From contig CP011020.1 of NCBI GenBank assembly GCA_001023535.1, forward strand, positions 4,701,727-4,765,726: a DNA stretch of 64,000 nucleotides, written 5' to 3'. The notes under the pieces were generated by a model. It saw only the letters and a program-made list of their open reading frames with translations. It had not been told where the DNA came from and searched no databases. The stretch is from Pseudomonas chlororaphis (GTDB taxonomy: Bacteria > Pseudomonadota > Gammaproteobacteria > Pseudomonadales > Pseudomonadaceae). A program made the position numbers and the translations under genes. Every line of letters begins with the position of its first letter. Positions within the stretch are counted from its first letter, which is position 1. This document shows, piece after piece, positions 52,009 to 63,200 of this stretch.

Positions 52009-52508
52009 TCGGCGATGACCACGATGGCGACGCGACGGTTCTCGGTGCGCCCGCTGGCCGTGTCGTTGGAGGCGACCGGCTTGCTGCTGCCGAGGCCGCG
52101 CAGTTGGATGTTTTCCTCGCGCATGCCGACACTTGCCAGCACCGTGCCGACGCTGCTGGCCCGACGCTTCGACAGTTGTTCGTTGTAGGCTTGCGAGCCC
52201 GATGCATCGGTATGGCCATCCACCCGTACCCGCGCAATACCGGCGCCCAACAGTGCCTTGCCGATGCGCTCGACGATTTCGGTGCTGGCCGGGTTGAGCT
52301 TTTCCACGTCGCTGCCGAACAGCACCTTGCCCGACAGGCCAAAGGCCCAGCCTTCGTCAGTCAGTTCGAACCCCTGTTGCTTGAGGACGGCAACCTGGGC
52401 CGGGCTCAAGCCTTTCTGCGGTGCGGTCTGGCAGCCGGTCAGGGCCAGGGCGGCGATCAACACGAACGCGGCGAACCGCCTCAAGGGAAGTTGAAAAAGT
52501 ACACGCAC
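52005..52508 (-). CDS. yfiB: OmpA-family lipoprotein YfiB
   Basis: 167 residues from a GTG at 52508 (AGGAG upstream). A lipoprotein signal ends at LALTGC with Cys26. The OmpA-like peptidoglycan-binding domain holds RVRVDGHTDASGSQAYNEQLSKRRA and RGLGSSKPVASN. In P. aeruginosa YfiB, from the outer membrane, sequesters YfiR and so activates YfiN. It is three bases downstream of yfiN. Confidence 0.94.
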   Translation of the reverse strand: MRVLFQLPLRRFAAFVLIAALALTGCQTAPQKGLSPAQVAVLKQQGFELTDEGWAFGLSGKVLFGSDVEKLNPASTEIVERIGKALLGAGIARVRVDGHTDASGSQAYNEQLSKRRASSVGTVLASVGMREENIQLRGLGSSKPVASNDTASGRTENRRVAIVVIAD

Positions 52509-52511
52509 GAA

Positions 52512-53780
52512 TCAGCTCCTGGTTTGAAAGTCAGTGACAGGGTGCTCCGCCCCCGCCATGTGTTGCCCACCTCGGGCGAGGCGTTTGGCCTGGTACATCG
52601 CCGCATCGGCGGCATGAAGCAGTGCGCCGGGGGTGGCGCCATGATCGGGGTAAACGGCAATGCCGACACTGAGGGAAGTCAGGACCGACGCATCTCCGGG
52701 TAATTGAATCGGCAGTTCCATGCAGGCGATGATCTTTTCGGCAATTCGCTCGGCGTCCTCGGCATCGTGCAGGGGAGCCAGCAACACGGCGAATTCGTCG
52801 CCGCCCAGGCGCGCCACCAGGTCATCCTCACGCAACTGCGCCCGAACGCGGGTCGCCACCGCCGTCAGCACCGCGTCACCGGCGGCGTGGCCGAAATTGT
52901 CATTGATGCCCTTGAACCGGTCGCTGTCCAGGTACAGCACCGCCAACTGCTCGTCGAGTTTGCTGGCGTTGCGCAAGGCGCGGATCAGCCGGCCTTCGAA
53001 GAACGCCCGGTTGGGCAACCCGGTCAGGCTGTCGTGGCTGGCCTGGTGAGCCAGGGTTTCGTTCTCGCTTTGCAGATGGGTCTGCCAGGACTCAAGCTCG
53101 TCGAGCAGCGCATTGAAGTCGTTGCCCAGGTTGTCCAGCTCGGCGATGGCGGCCGGCGGCACTCGTCGGTCCATGGCCCGCTCGCTACGCGCCGCGTGCG
53201 CCACTTCGGCGAGGCTGCGCAGGGGCCCGGTGATCGCCCGCAACTGGCGCCGCGCCAGGTACAGTGCCACCCCGGCACTCACCGCTGTACAGACGATAAT
53301 TCCCGCCAGACCGCTGAGCAAAAAACGCAACAGGCTGCCACCGTGCCCCGCCAATTGGATCCTGCCAATGTTCTGCCCCTGGTGGACGATCGGCAGGCTG
53401 ATGGGTTTTTCAAGAAACGCCTTGGCGATGTGCATTTCCAGTTCAGACAACAATCCGGTGTCCGGTCGTTGCCAGCGCGCCAGCAGGCGACCGTGCTCAT
53501 TGAAGACCTGGGCTTCGGCCACTTCTTCGGTGGTCGCAATCAGCGCCAGCGCCTCGGTGGCCGCGGCCGAGTCATCGAACACCACCGCCGCCTCCACGGT
53601 GTAGTTGATCGAGCGGGCGATCAGGTGCAGGTTGTGATCGGCGTAGACCCGCAGCGCAAGCACCCCAAGCAGGGTCAAGGAGACGCTGGCCATGGCCACG
53701 GCCACCAGCGCGACGATCAAATGACCTCGACCGATGACCGAGCCCAGGGTCGGGCGGATCCGTGTCGGGGCCGGGCTCAT
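52512..53780 (-). CDS. yfiN: Membrane diguanylate cyclase YfiN
   Basis: 422 residues. Membrane helices at about 20-42 and 150-175 enclose a periplasmic sensor (SINYTVEAAVVFDD), then HAMP (LRAITGPLRSLAEVAHAARS) and a GGDEF domain from about residue 235. The active site RLGGDEFAVLL is at about 325, with the inhibitory RxxD (REDD) five residues before it. It makes c-di-GMP and promotes biofilm and small-colony variants when released from YfiR. The start overlaps the yfiR stop as ATGA. Confidence 0.95.
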   Translation of the reverse strand: MSPAPTRIRPTLGSVIGRGHLIVALVAVAMASVSLTLLGVLALRVYADHNLHLIARSINYTVEAAVVFDDSAAATEALALIATTEEVAEAQVFNEHGRLLARWQRPDTGLLSELEMHIAKAFLEKPISLPIVHQGQNIGRIQLAGHGGSLLRFLLSGLAGIIVCTAVSAGVALYLARRQLRAITGPLRSLAEVAHAARSERAMDRRVPPAAIAELDNLGNDFNALLDELESWQTHLQSENETLAHQASHDSLTGLPNRAFFEGRLIRALRNASKLDEQLAVLYLDSDRFKGINDNFGHAAGDAVLTAVATRVRAQLREDDLVARLGGDEFAVLLAPLHDAEDAERIAEKIIACMELPIQLPGDASVLTSLSVGIAVYPDHGATPGALLHAADAAMYQAKRLARGGQHMAGAEHPVTDFQTRS

Positions 53781-54352
53781 GGGCTTGCCGGCCGGCGGCG
53801 GGACAACTGCAGGACACTCGGATGGATGCGCACGCCGCTGCGCGCCACCGAGTCGAGGTTGACCTCGAACGAGACCTGATCATCGCCGACCCTCAGGCAG
53901 AACAGGCTACCAACCGTGCACTGGTCACCGCCTTCGCTGATGCTCAGCACGGGTTTATCGATCAACGAGGCGAACAGCCGCGAGCGCTCATCGTCGGTCA
54001 GCCGACCAATGTAGAGGGCGTTGCAATCGGTGGCGATGCGAGGGCTGTCGGCCAGCAAGCGCTGCACGATCACTGGCCGGCCGGTGGCCTGGGTAGTGCC
54101 GTTGATCAGGTCGTCGGTGTACTGGGTCGGCCCGACGATGCACAACGCCAATTGCGTAGGCTCCACAGGCCAACGGGCGTAGCTGAGGATGCCCAGGACC
54201 ACCTGCGTCACGGATTCGGCCCGCAGCTCGGCCTTGCTCGGCGACACTTGTTCCTCGGCCATCACGACAGGCGGCAACAGGCACAGGAGACTGGCGAGCA
54301 CGTAATGCCTCCAGCTTCCGTAGCGCATTGCCTCCCGAACAGCCAAAACCAT
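53777..54352 (-). CDS. yfiR: YfiR, periplasmic inhibitor of YfiN
   Basis: 191 residues. A signal peptide ends near residue 32 (PVVMA). Four cysteines at 71, 110, 145 and 152 match the disulfide cysteines reported for P. aeruginosa YfiR at the same numbers, which supports the start at 54352. YfiR binds and silences YfiN in the periplasm and is redox-sensitive through these cysteines. It is the first gene of the yfiRNB operon. Confidence 0.94.
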   Translation of the reverse strand: MVLAVREAMRYGSWRHYVLASLLCLLPPVVMAEEQVSPSKAELRAESVTQVVLGILSYARWPVEPTQLALCIVGPTQYTDDLINGTTQATGRPVIVQRLLADSPRIATDCNALYIGRLTDDERSRLFASLIDKPVLSISEGGDQCTVGSLFCLRVGDDQVSFEVNLDSVARSGVRIHPSVLQLSRRRPASP

Positions 54353-54487
54353 GGCGAGTCTCTATCCGTTACAGTAAATGTCGGAACGATAGCACAGTGC
54401 CAAAAAGCCAGCGAGAAGCCGTTCTACAGTGACTTGCGACAGAAAAGCGTCAAAACAACGTCAGCCCCCTTTCGCACTAACAGCAGA

Positions 54488-56587
54488 TCAGTCCGTCTCC
54501 CGCTCCAGTTCCAGCATCAAACCGCTCAAGCGCTTGACCTTGCGTCGCACCGCCTCCTCGAATACCCCCGCACGCGGTTCGATCAGGCTGAACCACTGCT
54601 TGGCTCGGGTAATGGCGGTGTACACCAGTTCCTTGGTCAATACCGGGTTCAGCGCATCCGGGAGGATCAGCGCGGTGTGGGTGAACTCCGAGCCCTGTGA
54701 CTTGTGTACGGTCATGGCGTAGACGGTTTCCACATCGTTCAGGCGACTGGGCAACACGAAGCGCACGCCCCCCTCGCCGTCGTTGCGCAGGAAGGCCACC
54801 CGCAAGACCTGCTTGCCGGCATCGGGCCCGGCACGCTCGGGCAATTTGAGGGCGATTCCGATATCACCGTTCATCAACCCCAAGCCATAGTCATTGCGGG
54901 TCATCAACACCGGGCGTCCTTCATACCACTGGTGATCGCTCTCGATCAGGCGAGCCTTGAGCAACGCGGCGGTGACCCGCTGGTTCAAGCCGTCAACGCC
55001 CCATGGGCCCTTGCGCACGGCGCAGAGCAACTGGAAGGCGTCGAACGCCGACAGGACGTCCCGGGCCCAATCGGCCCAGCAGCTGTCCGCCAACGGGCGA
55101 TCCGGGGCCGGGCGACGCTCGCGCAACACGTTCAGGTAGTGCCGGTAGCCCTGTGGCCCGCCGGCATGGCCTTCGAGCGCCAGACGCTCGAGCTTGCCAT
55201 CGTGCTCCCCCGTCAACGCCAGGGAAAACAGGTCGGCATACTGGCCGCCCACCAATGACTGACGAGCTTTTTCAGGCTGCTGCTGATTGACCTGGCGAGC
55301 CATCTGGCCGATCCCGCTGCCTTCGCCGAAACGCCGTGAATGCCTGAGCATGACCACTTGCTGCGCCAGGGGATGAGAACCGTCCAGGTCCTGCTGCAAG
55401 TCGCTGGCCGCAAGGTTTTCGCCGCTGACCGACTCAAGCCAGGCGCGGGTCCGGGGGCTATACCAGCCGTCCTCGGCGTCCCGGCACAAATCCCCCAGCA
55501 CGGCCCCTGCTTCAACCGAGGCCAACTGATCCTTGTCCCCCAGCAACACCAATCGCGCCTGGGGCGGCAGCGCATCCAGCAAGTTGGCCATCATCTCCAG
55601 GTCGATCATGGACGCTTCATCGACCACCAGCAGGTCCAGCGGCAGCCGGTTACCGCCATGGTGACGGAAATGCCGGGTGCCGGGACGACTGCCCAGCAAA
55701 CGGTGGACCGTGGTCACATCACAGGGAATGCGTTCGCGTACCGCGTCAGCCACGTCCAGGGTGCGGACCTGCTGGCTGATGGACTCGGTCAGGCGCGCCG
55801 CGGCCTTGCCGGTCGGGGCGGCCAGGCGGATCCGCAGCGGCTTCCCCGCCTCGACGGCCGGTGCCTGCAACAAGGCCAGCAAGCGCACGACCGTGGTGGT
55901 CTTGCCCGTGCCGGGCCCTCCCGTCACGATGCTGAAGGCACCGCGGGTCGCCAGGGCACAGGCCAGTTTCTGCCAATCGATCGGGCCCGCCGCATGGGCC
56001 GGCCCAAACAGCCCGTCCAGACGCTCGCGCAGGTCGTCGGGCGCGGCTTCCTGCTCAGCGAGCCGTTGCCGCAATGCCTCGTCGATACGGCGCTCGTAGC
56101 CCCAGTAGCGGCGCAGGTAAAGCCGTTTGCCGGACAACACCAACGGCCGTTGCCGGGCTTCTTCATGCTCATCGACCGCCAGCGCCACCAGTCGACTGGC
56201 CGCCAGCACCTTGCACCAATGGGCCCCGTCCAGTGTGCGCAGTATCTGCGAGGGCAGCAGCATGGCCCCGGCCTGCGCATCGCCCTCGGGAGGCAGCGAC
56301 AGTGCGAAGTCCGGTTCCTTGAGGGTTTCAAACAGGTCCAGGCAAACGTGCCCGTGGCCCAATTGGTGACTGGTGAGGGCGGCGGCGAGCAGGACCAGCG
56401 GATCGTCATCCGGCGCCAATTCATGGAGGAATGCGACGAAGGCCTTGTCCAGGGCACGCAACCAGCCTCGCTCGACCCAGCGCGTCAGCAGCAACAGCAG
56501 ATCATCTGCCCGGCTTAAAGGGGCCAGGTCGACCAGGCGCTCGTCGTCGGCCGGCGTGGGTAGCAGGTCGGCAAAGGAACGGCTCAT
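54488..56587 (-). CDS. recD: Exodeoxyribonuclease V subunit alpha (RecD helicase)
   Basis: 699 residues from the ATG at 56587, which overlaps the recB stop (ATGA). Walker A is VTGGPGTGKTTTV near residue 225, Walker B is LLVVDEASMIDLEMM, and the C-terminal helicase motifs YAMTVHKSQGSEF and LVYTAITRAKQWFSLI are clear. It is the fast 5'-3' helicase motor of RecBCD. Last gene of the recC-recB-recD order. Confidence 0.97.
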   Translation of the reverse strand: MSRSFADLLPTPADDERLVDLAPLSRADDLLLLLTRWVERGWLRALDKAFVAFLHELAPDDDPLVLLAAALTSHQLGHGHVCLDLFETLKEPDFALSLPPEGDAQAGAMLLPSQILRTLDGAHWCKVLAASRLVALAVDEHEEARQRPLVLSGKRLYLRRYWGYERRIDEALRQRLAEQEAAPDDLRERLDGLFGPAHAAGPIDWQKLACALATRGAFSIVTGGPGTGKTTTVVRLLALLQAPAVEAGKPLRIRLAAPTGKAAARLTESISQQVRTLDVADAVRERIPCDVTTVHRLLGSRPGTRHFRHHGGNRLPLDLLVVDEASMIDLEMMANLLDALPPQARLVLLGDKDQLASVEAGAVLGDLCRDAEDGWYSPRTRAWLESVSGENLAASDLQQDLDGSHPLAQQVVMLRHSRRFGEGSGIGQMARQVNQQQPEKARQSLVGGQYADLFSLALTGEHDGKLERLALEGHAGGPQGYRHYLNVLRERRPAPDRPLADSCWADWARDVLSAFDAFQLLCAVRKGPWGVDGLNQRVTAALLKARLIESDHQWYEGRPVLMTRNDYGLGLMNGDIGIALKLPERAGPDAGKQVLRVAFLRNDGEGGVRFVLPSRLNDVETVYAMTVHKSQGSEFTHTALILPDALNPVLTKELVYTAITRAKQWFSLIEPRAGVFEEAVRRKVKRLSGLMLELERETD

Positions 56588-59500
56588 AGCAATTCTCCCT
56601 GTACCCACGCGGGCTCGGCCTTGGGTTCGGGCGCGCCCTGGAACAGGCGGTCGAGCTGTTCGATCAAGGCCCGTGGCGGCCTGGTGAAATACACGCCACG
56701 GCTGGCCGAGCGGGTCCCGCGTAGGAACAGGTACAGCGCGCCACCGACGTGCCGGTCATAGTCATAGTCGGGTAACCGCGCCTTGAGCTGTCGGTGCAGG
56801 GCCAACAGGTACAGCACGTATTGCAGGTCATAGCGGTTATCCAGGATCGATTGCTCCATGGCCTGTGCGGTGTAGGCCGTGTCATCGACACCCAGCCAGT
56901 TGGACTTGTAGTCGGCCACGTAATACCGACCACCGTGCTCGAACGTCAAATCGATGAAACCCTTGAACATGCCGTTGAGCAACACCGGCTCCGCCGCGAC
57001 ACGGGCGACGCCGCCATGGGTGAATCGGCAGACCAACTGGTCGAGCTTTTGCACGTCGACCTTATGGCTGGCGAACCAGAACTCCATCTCTACCTGGAAC
57101 TGGGCCAGGTGTTCGAGCACCACCGGCGCCTGGCCATCGCCGACAGGCAAAGGCGTCTTGACCACGTGCTGCAGCCAATCGCTCAGCGTGGCGATCCAGC
57201 CCTTCCAGCCTCGGCGATTGCAGCGTCGTGCCACCGCATCCTCGATAACCGCGGGTGCAGGAGAAAAGCCCTCTCCGGCCACCCACTCCAGCAGGCCGTG
57301 AAGGAAAGTGCCCGGGTTGGGACCCCGAGGAAAGCGGTGGATATCGCCGCCCACGGCGTTGGCCTCTCTGGGGGCTTGCGGGTCCAGACGCTCATCGTCG
57401 AACAGTTTCTGGGCCTGCGGATTTTCTGGCGCGGCATCGCTGCCTTCGCTCATCACTTCGCCAATGCGCAACGCGCTGTAGGAGGCGATCCACCAATGCT
57501 CGCTGGCTTTGCGCACGGGCACCAGGGGTTCGAGCAACACCGCCTCGTTGCGGGGCGGGTGATAGCGCTCGTCGGTGGCCTGGGGCATTTCCTGGCAACT
57601 GACTGCATCGCTGCCTTGTTGCAGGTCCTCCAGCCAGCGCCTCAACCCGACCGATTCGGCCAGCGGGCTGCCACCGCCCAACAGATAGCCCAGCGCAGAG
57701 AGGTGCAGGATCGAGCGGCTGTTGCTGCCCCGCTTGAGATCGGCGACGCCCAGCCAGCAGGCATGTTGCGCCCGCGTGAGCGCCACGTAGAGAAGCCGCA
57801 GGTCCTCGGCCAACCGCTCGTCATCGGCCTTGGCAATCAATTCGGCCGTGGGCTGGAGACTGATCTGCGCCCTGCCGGCTTCGTCGTGGTAATGCAACGG
57901 CAATCGACTGCCATCCACCGGTTTCGTCGAGCAGATGAAAGGCAGGAAGACCAACGGATATTCGAGGCCCTTGGACTTGTGGATCGTGACCACCTTGACC
58001 AGTTGCTCATCGCTTTCCAACCGCAGGATCTGTTCTTCTCCGGCCTGCCCGGACAACGCCAGGTGTTCGGATAAATGCCGGATCAGGGCCTGTTCGCCAT
58101 CCAGTTCGCCAGCCGCCTGCTGCAACAGCTCGCTCAGATGCAACAGGTTCGTCAGCACCCGCTCCCCATCGCTGCGCGCCATCAGCGCCTGGGGCAACTC
58201 AAAATCATGCAGCAGGCGCCGCAACATCGGCAGCACGCCCTGGGTACGCCAGACGGTGCGATAGCCACGGAATTGCATGACCCGGGCTTCCCAGGCCAAC
58301 TCGTCCTGATTGAGGCGCTCCAGTTCGGTCAACGGCAGGTTCAACGTGATGCTGGCCAGCGCTGCCCGCAGCGGTCGCTCCACATCCGGCTCGGCGCAGG
58401 CCTTGAGCCAGGTCAGCAGGTCCCGTGCTTCCTGCGAAGCGAAGACCGAGTCCTTGTCCGACAGATAGACACTGCGCACACCCCGGGCGGACAACTGATC
58501 TCGCACGGCCTGTGCTTCCTTGCCGTCGCGCACCAGGATGGCGATGTCCGCCGGGCGCAATCCGCGGAGGGTCTCGTCATCGCCCCTGAAGCCGTCGCGC
58601 CCCGCCTGGCCGCCGTTGAGCAACGCGGTGATCTGGCTGGCGCAGGCAGCCGCCATGTGCTGCCGGTACACCGCACCGGAAACCGGTTGATCCGAAGGCA
58701 ACTGCCAGACGTTCAGGGCGGCGACAGTGTGCCCGGCGATCTGCAAGGATTCCTTGCGGCCCTGGGACTCGACGGCCAGGAATGGCACCGGGTTCTCGCC
58801 CGAGCGCTCACGAAACAGAAAAGCCCCGCGGCCCTCCCGCCGAGCTTCGGCATTCAGGAAAATGTGGTTGACCGCGCCCACCATGGCATGACTCGAGCGG
58901 AAGTTCGTGCCCAACGTGTGCAATCGGCCAGCGGTGGCCTCGCGAGCACGCAGGTAGGTGTAGATGTCGGCCCCGCGAAAGGCATAGATCGCCTGTTTCG
59001 GATCGCCGATCAGGAACAGCCCGGTTTCTGGATTGTTCTCTTCGATGCGATAGATACTCTCGAAGATCCGGTACTGAACCGGATCCGTGTCCTGGAATTC
59101 ATCGATCAGCGCCACCGGAAACTGCTCGCGAATCAGACTCGCCAGGCGCTCACCGCCGTCGGCCTGCAACGCTGCATCGAGACGCAGCAGCATGTCGTCG
59201 AAGCCCATCTCCGCCCGACGACGCTTCTCGGACTCGAAGCGCGCACCGACCCATTGCGCGGCATGTTGCAGCACGGCAGCATCGGGTGTGGGCAATGCGT
59301 CCAGGCTGGCCTTGAGGCCGGCCATGGCATCCAGTCCGGGGTGGCTGGGCACTTCGCCCTTCCAGGCTTCCGCCATCCCCTCGGGCGTCAGCCGGGTGAA
59401 GCCACTGCCAATGTCCAACAGCTCGAGGCTTTCGTCCTCGACCCAGGCCGTGATCTTCTGAAACCATGGTTCGAAATAACGCGCCTGCATCTTGCGCCCA

Positions 59501-60273
59501 TCGACGCTCTTGCTGGCGACGCCCTGCTGGCAGATCTGTAGCAACTCCACGGCCCATTGACGCCAGGGCGCCTTGAGATCAAGCAAGGCGGCACTGCGCT
59601 CCTGCAAGGACGCGGCGATGAGTTCGGCCGGTTCGGTCCCGTCACCGTTATCCCGTTCGCTGGAAAACAACCCTCGCACACGTGGCAGCAGCGCAGCCGG
59701 GCTTCCCCAGTGGCTACGCACCCAATTCAATGCATCGCCCTGCATCGAGTAGCAGAACAACCGCCAATAATCGCGCAGCACTTCGCCAAGCAATTCGCTG
59801 TGATCGGTTTCCAGGGTCTGGGTAAATAGACTGCCACTGTCGAACGCATGCTCTCGCAACATCCGCTGGCACCAGCTATGGATGGTGGAGACGGCCGCTT
59901 CATCCATCCACTGCGCGGCAATGTCCAAACGGTTCGCGCAGCCCGGCCATTGCCCGGCGTCGAACTCATCACGCAGTTCGGCGATCAATGCATCCGGGGC
60001 GGGAATTTCGTCACGAAAGAAACGCGCCGCTTCGGCGAGACGAGTGCGGATCCGTTCGCGCAGCTCCTTGGTGGCGGCGTCGGTAAACGTCACCACCAGG
60101 ATTTGCGGTGGAAGCAATTCACGGCCAAACCCGCTGGCAGGGCCACCGTGCCCGAGCACCAGGCGCAGGTACAGCGCCGAGATGGTAAAGGTCTTGCCGG
60201 TACCGGCGCTGGCTTCGATCAGTTGGCTGCCACGTAGCGGAAACGCCAGGGCCAGCGGTGTTTGCCGACTCAT
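56584..60273 (-). CDS. recB: Exodeoxyribonuclease V subunit beta (RecB helicase-nuclease)
   Basis: 1229 residues from the ATG at 60273, overlapping the recC stop; the open frame further upstream lies inside recC. Walker A is IEASAGTGKTFTI (residues 19-31), Walker B is LIDEFQDTDPVQYRIF, motif VI-like LLYVALTRAQHACWLG is near 800, and the nuclease domain has FIDLTFEHGGRYYVADYKSN near 1110. It unwinds and cuts DNA ends and loads RecA at Chi. Confidence 0.97.
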   Translation of the reverse strand: MSRQTPLALAFPLRGSQLIEASAGTGKTFTISALYLRLVLGHGGPASGFGRELLPPQILVVTFTDAATKELRERIRTRLAEAARFFRDEIPAPDALIAELRDEFDAGQWPGCANRLDIAAQWMDEAAVSTIHSWCQRMLREHAFDSGSLFTQTLETDHSELLGEVLRDYWRLFCYSMQGDALNWVRSHWGSPAALLPRVRGLFSSERDNGDGTEPAELIAASLQERSAALLDLKAPWRQWAVELLQICQQGVASKSVDGRKMQARYFEPWFQKITAWVEDESLELLDIGSGFTRLTPEGMAEAWKGEVPSHPGLDAMAGLKASLDALPTPDAAVLQHAAQWVGARFESEKRRRAEMGFDDMLLRLDAALQADGGERLASLIREQFPVALIDEFQDTDPVQYRIFESIYRIEENNPETGLFLIGDPKQAIYAFRGADIYTYLRAREATAGRLHTLGTNFRSSHAMVGAVNHIFLNAEARREGRGAFLFRERSGENPVPFLAVESQGRKESLQIAGHTVAALNVWQLPSDQPVSGAVYRQHMAAACASQITALLNGGQAGRDGFRGDDETLRGLRPADIAILVRDGKEAQAVRDQLSARGVRSVYLSDKDSVFASQEARDLLTWLKACAEPDVERPLRAALASITLNLPLTELERLNQDELAWEARVMQFRGYRTVWRTQGVLPMLRRLLHDFELPQALMARSDGERVLTNLLHLSELLQQAAGELDGEQALIRHLSEHLALSGQAGEEQILRLESDEQLVKVVTIHKSKGLEYPLVFLPFICSTKPVDGSRLPLHYHDEAGRAQISLQPTAELIAKADDERLAEDLRLLYVALTRAQHACWLGVADLKRGSNSRSILHLSALGYLLGGGSPLAESVGLRRWLEDLQQGSDAVSCQEMPQATDERYHPPRNEAVLLEPLVPVRKASEHWWIASYSALRIGEVMSEGSDAAPENPQAQKLFDDERLDPQAPREANAVGGDIHRFPRGPNPGTFLHGLLEWVAGEGFSPAPAVIEDAVARRCNRRGWKGWIATLSDWLQHVVKTPLPVGDGQAPVVLEHLAQFQVEMEFWFASHKVDVQKLDQLVCRFTHGGVARVAAEPVLLNGMFKGFIDLTFEHGGRYYVADYKSNWLGVDDTAYTAQAMEQSILDNRYDLQYVLYLLALHRQLKARLPDYDYDRHVGGALYLFLRGTRSASRGVYFTRPPRALIEQLDRLFQGAPEPKAEPAWVQGELL

Positions 60274-63200
60274 GGACGCACCTGCTCGCCGGCCGATGAA
60301 ACCCATGGCGCCTGGAGCAATGGCCGGTAAAGCGCGTCGCACCAATCGGGAAAGGTTTCGTCGGCCATCAGCGCATCGAAGTCCGGGAACTGGCGAGCCA
60401 GGGCTGGGCTTTCCCGTCGCTCGCCTTCAGAGGTCTGCCCGTCGCCTTCATAGGCTTTTCGCGCAGCCGCTTCAGCCTTGGGCACCTCGCTCTGGCCAAG
60501 CCAGGCAAAGGCCGTCTTCACTGCAATGGGCAGCGGCTGGCGCATACCGGCCTGCCAGGCTTGCAACAGGTCGCCCAACAGCCGTTGCGCCACAGGCGCC
60601 TCGAAAGGAGCCAGCAACAAGCTGTCATCACTGGCCACCAACGCTGTCGTCAGCGACAGGCCATTGGCACAGGCCACAAGATGGTTGACCCACGGACGTA
60701 TCAGGCGATGCCATTTACGCGTCTTGGAGGCGCCAATGCCGTTGGGTATCGCCGTGATCGCGAGGACCTCGCCGTCGCCTCGCTGATGCAGGCCGCTGAG
60801 CCACCCTTCGACGCTCACACCTTGCGACTGCACACTGACCTGCACGGCGCTGGTCAGCGGCGTGGGCCATAGCGCCAGGAGTTGTTGGTAACGCTGGAGC
60901 AGGTCCGGCAAGGGCTCGATCAACTCGCGTTGCATGCACTCACCGAAGCCGGCCATCGGCAACAGGCCGCTGTTCTGAAGCCGCCTGGCGTGAGCGCTCA
61001 GGGCAAGATCCGGTTGGTCCAGGCGCATCAGCGCGGCCTCCAGCAAACTGTCGCTCAGGCTGTAGCGTTGCAGGGCGTCGAGCACGAAGGGTTCGTCGTC
61101 GGCCAGGGGGGCTTCGATGGCCTCGAAGAATACTTTCAGCCGCTGGCTGAAGAAATGGCGGACCGGATTGCGCAGGAAATCCTGCAGTTGGCCGAGGCCC
61201 AAGGGCTCGTCCTGGATGTAGGGCTCCAACACCTGGGGCTTGCCGGTGTGGTCCGGGGCATCGTGAAGCATTCGCCATTCGCTGGCATAGCTGAACAGCG
61301 CATCACCGCGATGAAAATAACGCGCACTGAATGGTTGCAGCGGATGTTCCTGGGTCAGTGCGTCGAGCAGCGTTTCGCGGTCGTCGACCAACCGCCACCC
61401 GCTGGCCAGATGATCACGCAACTGGCCGATCAATACCGAGGCGGGGCGCTCGCTGTTGTCACGGATGCTGCGGCCCACCCAACTGATGTACAGTTTTTCC
61501 CGAGCCGAAAGCAGCGCCTCCAGCAGCAGGTAACGATCATCCTCACGTCGGGAGCGATCGCCGGGACGATAGTCGCTGCCCATGAGGTCGAAATCCAGGG
61601 GTGGCTGGGCGCGCGGGTAGTCACCATCGTTCATGCCCAACAGGCACACCAGCTTGAAGGGAATCGCCCGCATCGGCATCAAGGTACAGAAATTGACCGC
61701 GCCGGCCAGAAAGCGTTGGGACAGTCGGCCTTGATCCAGCCCGGCCAGCCAGGCTTCACGTACGACCGTCAGCGGCATTTCGTCCAACAGGCCAACCGAT
61801 TCACAGGTTTCCAGCCAGGTTTCACGCAGGTCTTCGAGTTGGGCCAGCAGGTAGTCGTCGTGTTCGTTGCTCGCCTGGAAAAACAGCTGTAGGAGGTCGT
61901 GCAGGCGCGCTCCCCATTCCTGTGGAGAGGCCGGCTGGGTGAGTGCCTGATGAGCGACCTCCAGTGCGTCCAGTAAAGCCACAAGCGGACCGATCAAGGC
62001 TGCGTCCAGGCCGCCAATCTCATCGTAGGGCTCGATGCCTTCGTAAGCATCCGAGCGACCGACAGCATACCCCAGCAACATCCGGCGCAGCCCGAATCGC
62101 CAGCTATTCTGCTCAAGCTCCGCCGGTAAACCCAACCCGGCGCGATGCTCGGCGTTCATGCCCCAGCGGATACCAGCCCCTTCGATCCAAAGGTGCAACG
62201 TCGGCAGGTCGGCCTCATCGATACCGAACCGTTCACGCAACGCCGGGACGTCGAGCAAATCGAGGATTTCGCTGACGGGGAAACGACTGTCAGGCAGCTT
62301 GAGCAAATGTTCCACGGCGATCAGCAGCGGATCGCGTCCGCGCTGCCCCTGATCCGTCAACGTGAAGGGAATGAAGCGAGGGTCGGTTCGATCCAGTTGG
62401 CCGAACACCGCGCGAATGTGCGGCGCGTAGCTGTCGATGTCAGGAACCATGACGATGATGTCCCGGGGACGCAGGGTCGGATCCGCGCTGAAATGAGCCA
62501 GCAACTGGTCATGGAGAATCTCGACTTCGCGCTGGGCACTGTGGGCAACATGGAAGCGAATCGAACCATCTTGCGCCGTATCGACAGCCGGCCAATGTTC
62601 GCGGGTTTCGTTGAGGGGGCGCAGTTCGAGGATGTCATCCTGCAACTGGCCAAGCAGCGTCGTGGGATTCGCTTCACTGAACAGGTCGATACGCCCGTCG
62701 CGAAATACCGAGCGATAGCTGTTGGGATCATCGTAGCTGTCGAGCAGGTTGATATAGTCACGCCCCTGCTTGCCCCAGGCAGCCAGGAGCGGGTGGGCGT
62801 GCTGATGCAGGGTTTGCGGATCGAGGGCGACGGGCATGCCGCTCTTGCGGGCCTGGCGCTTGTATTGATGCCGCAGCAGGTCCTTGTCGGCCACGATGTC
62901 CGTCCAGTGGTGGCGGCACGGGTTGTGGACGCACAGCAAGACCTGGCTGAACCGGGAAAGCCCGGCGAGCGCCTCGAGCGCCTGGGCGGGCAACGACGAA
63001 ATGCCAAAGACGATGACCCGCGCCGGCAGACCGTGGGGCGCCGTCTCCAGGCTGTTGATGCGTTCAATGTAGCGCTGGTGAACGCCGGCCCGGCTCTGCG
63101 CCATACCGGCCTCCCCCACGTCTACCAACAAGGCTCGCCACAGTTCGGCCTGCCAGCAATTTTCCGGTGCAAGGGGTTTGATTTCCCCTCGGACGTTTCG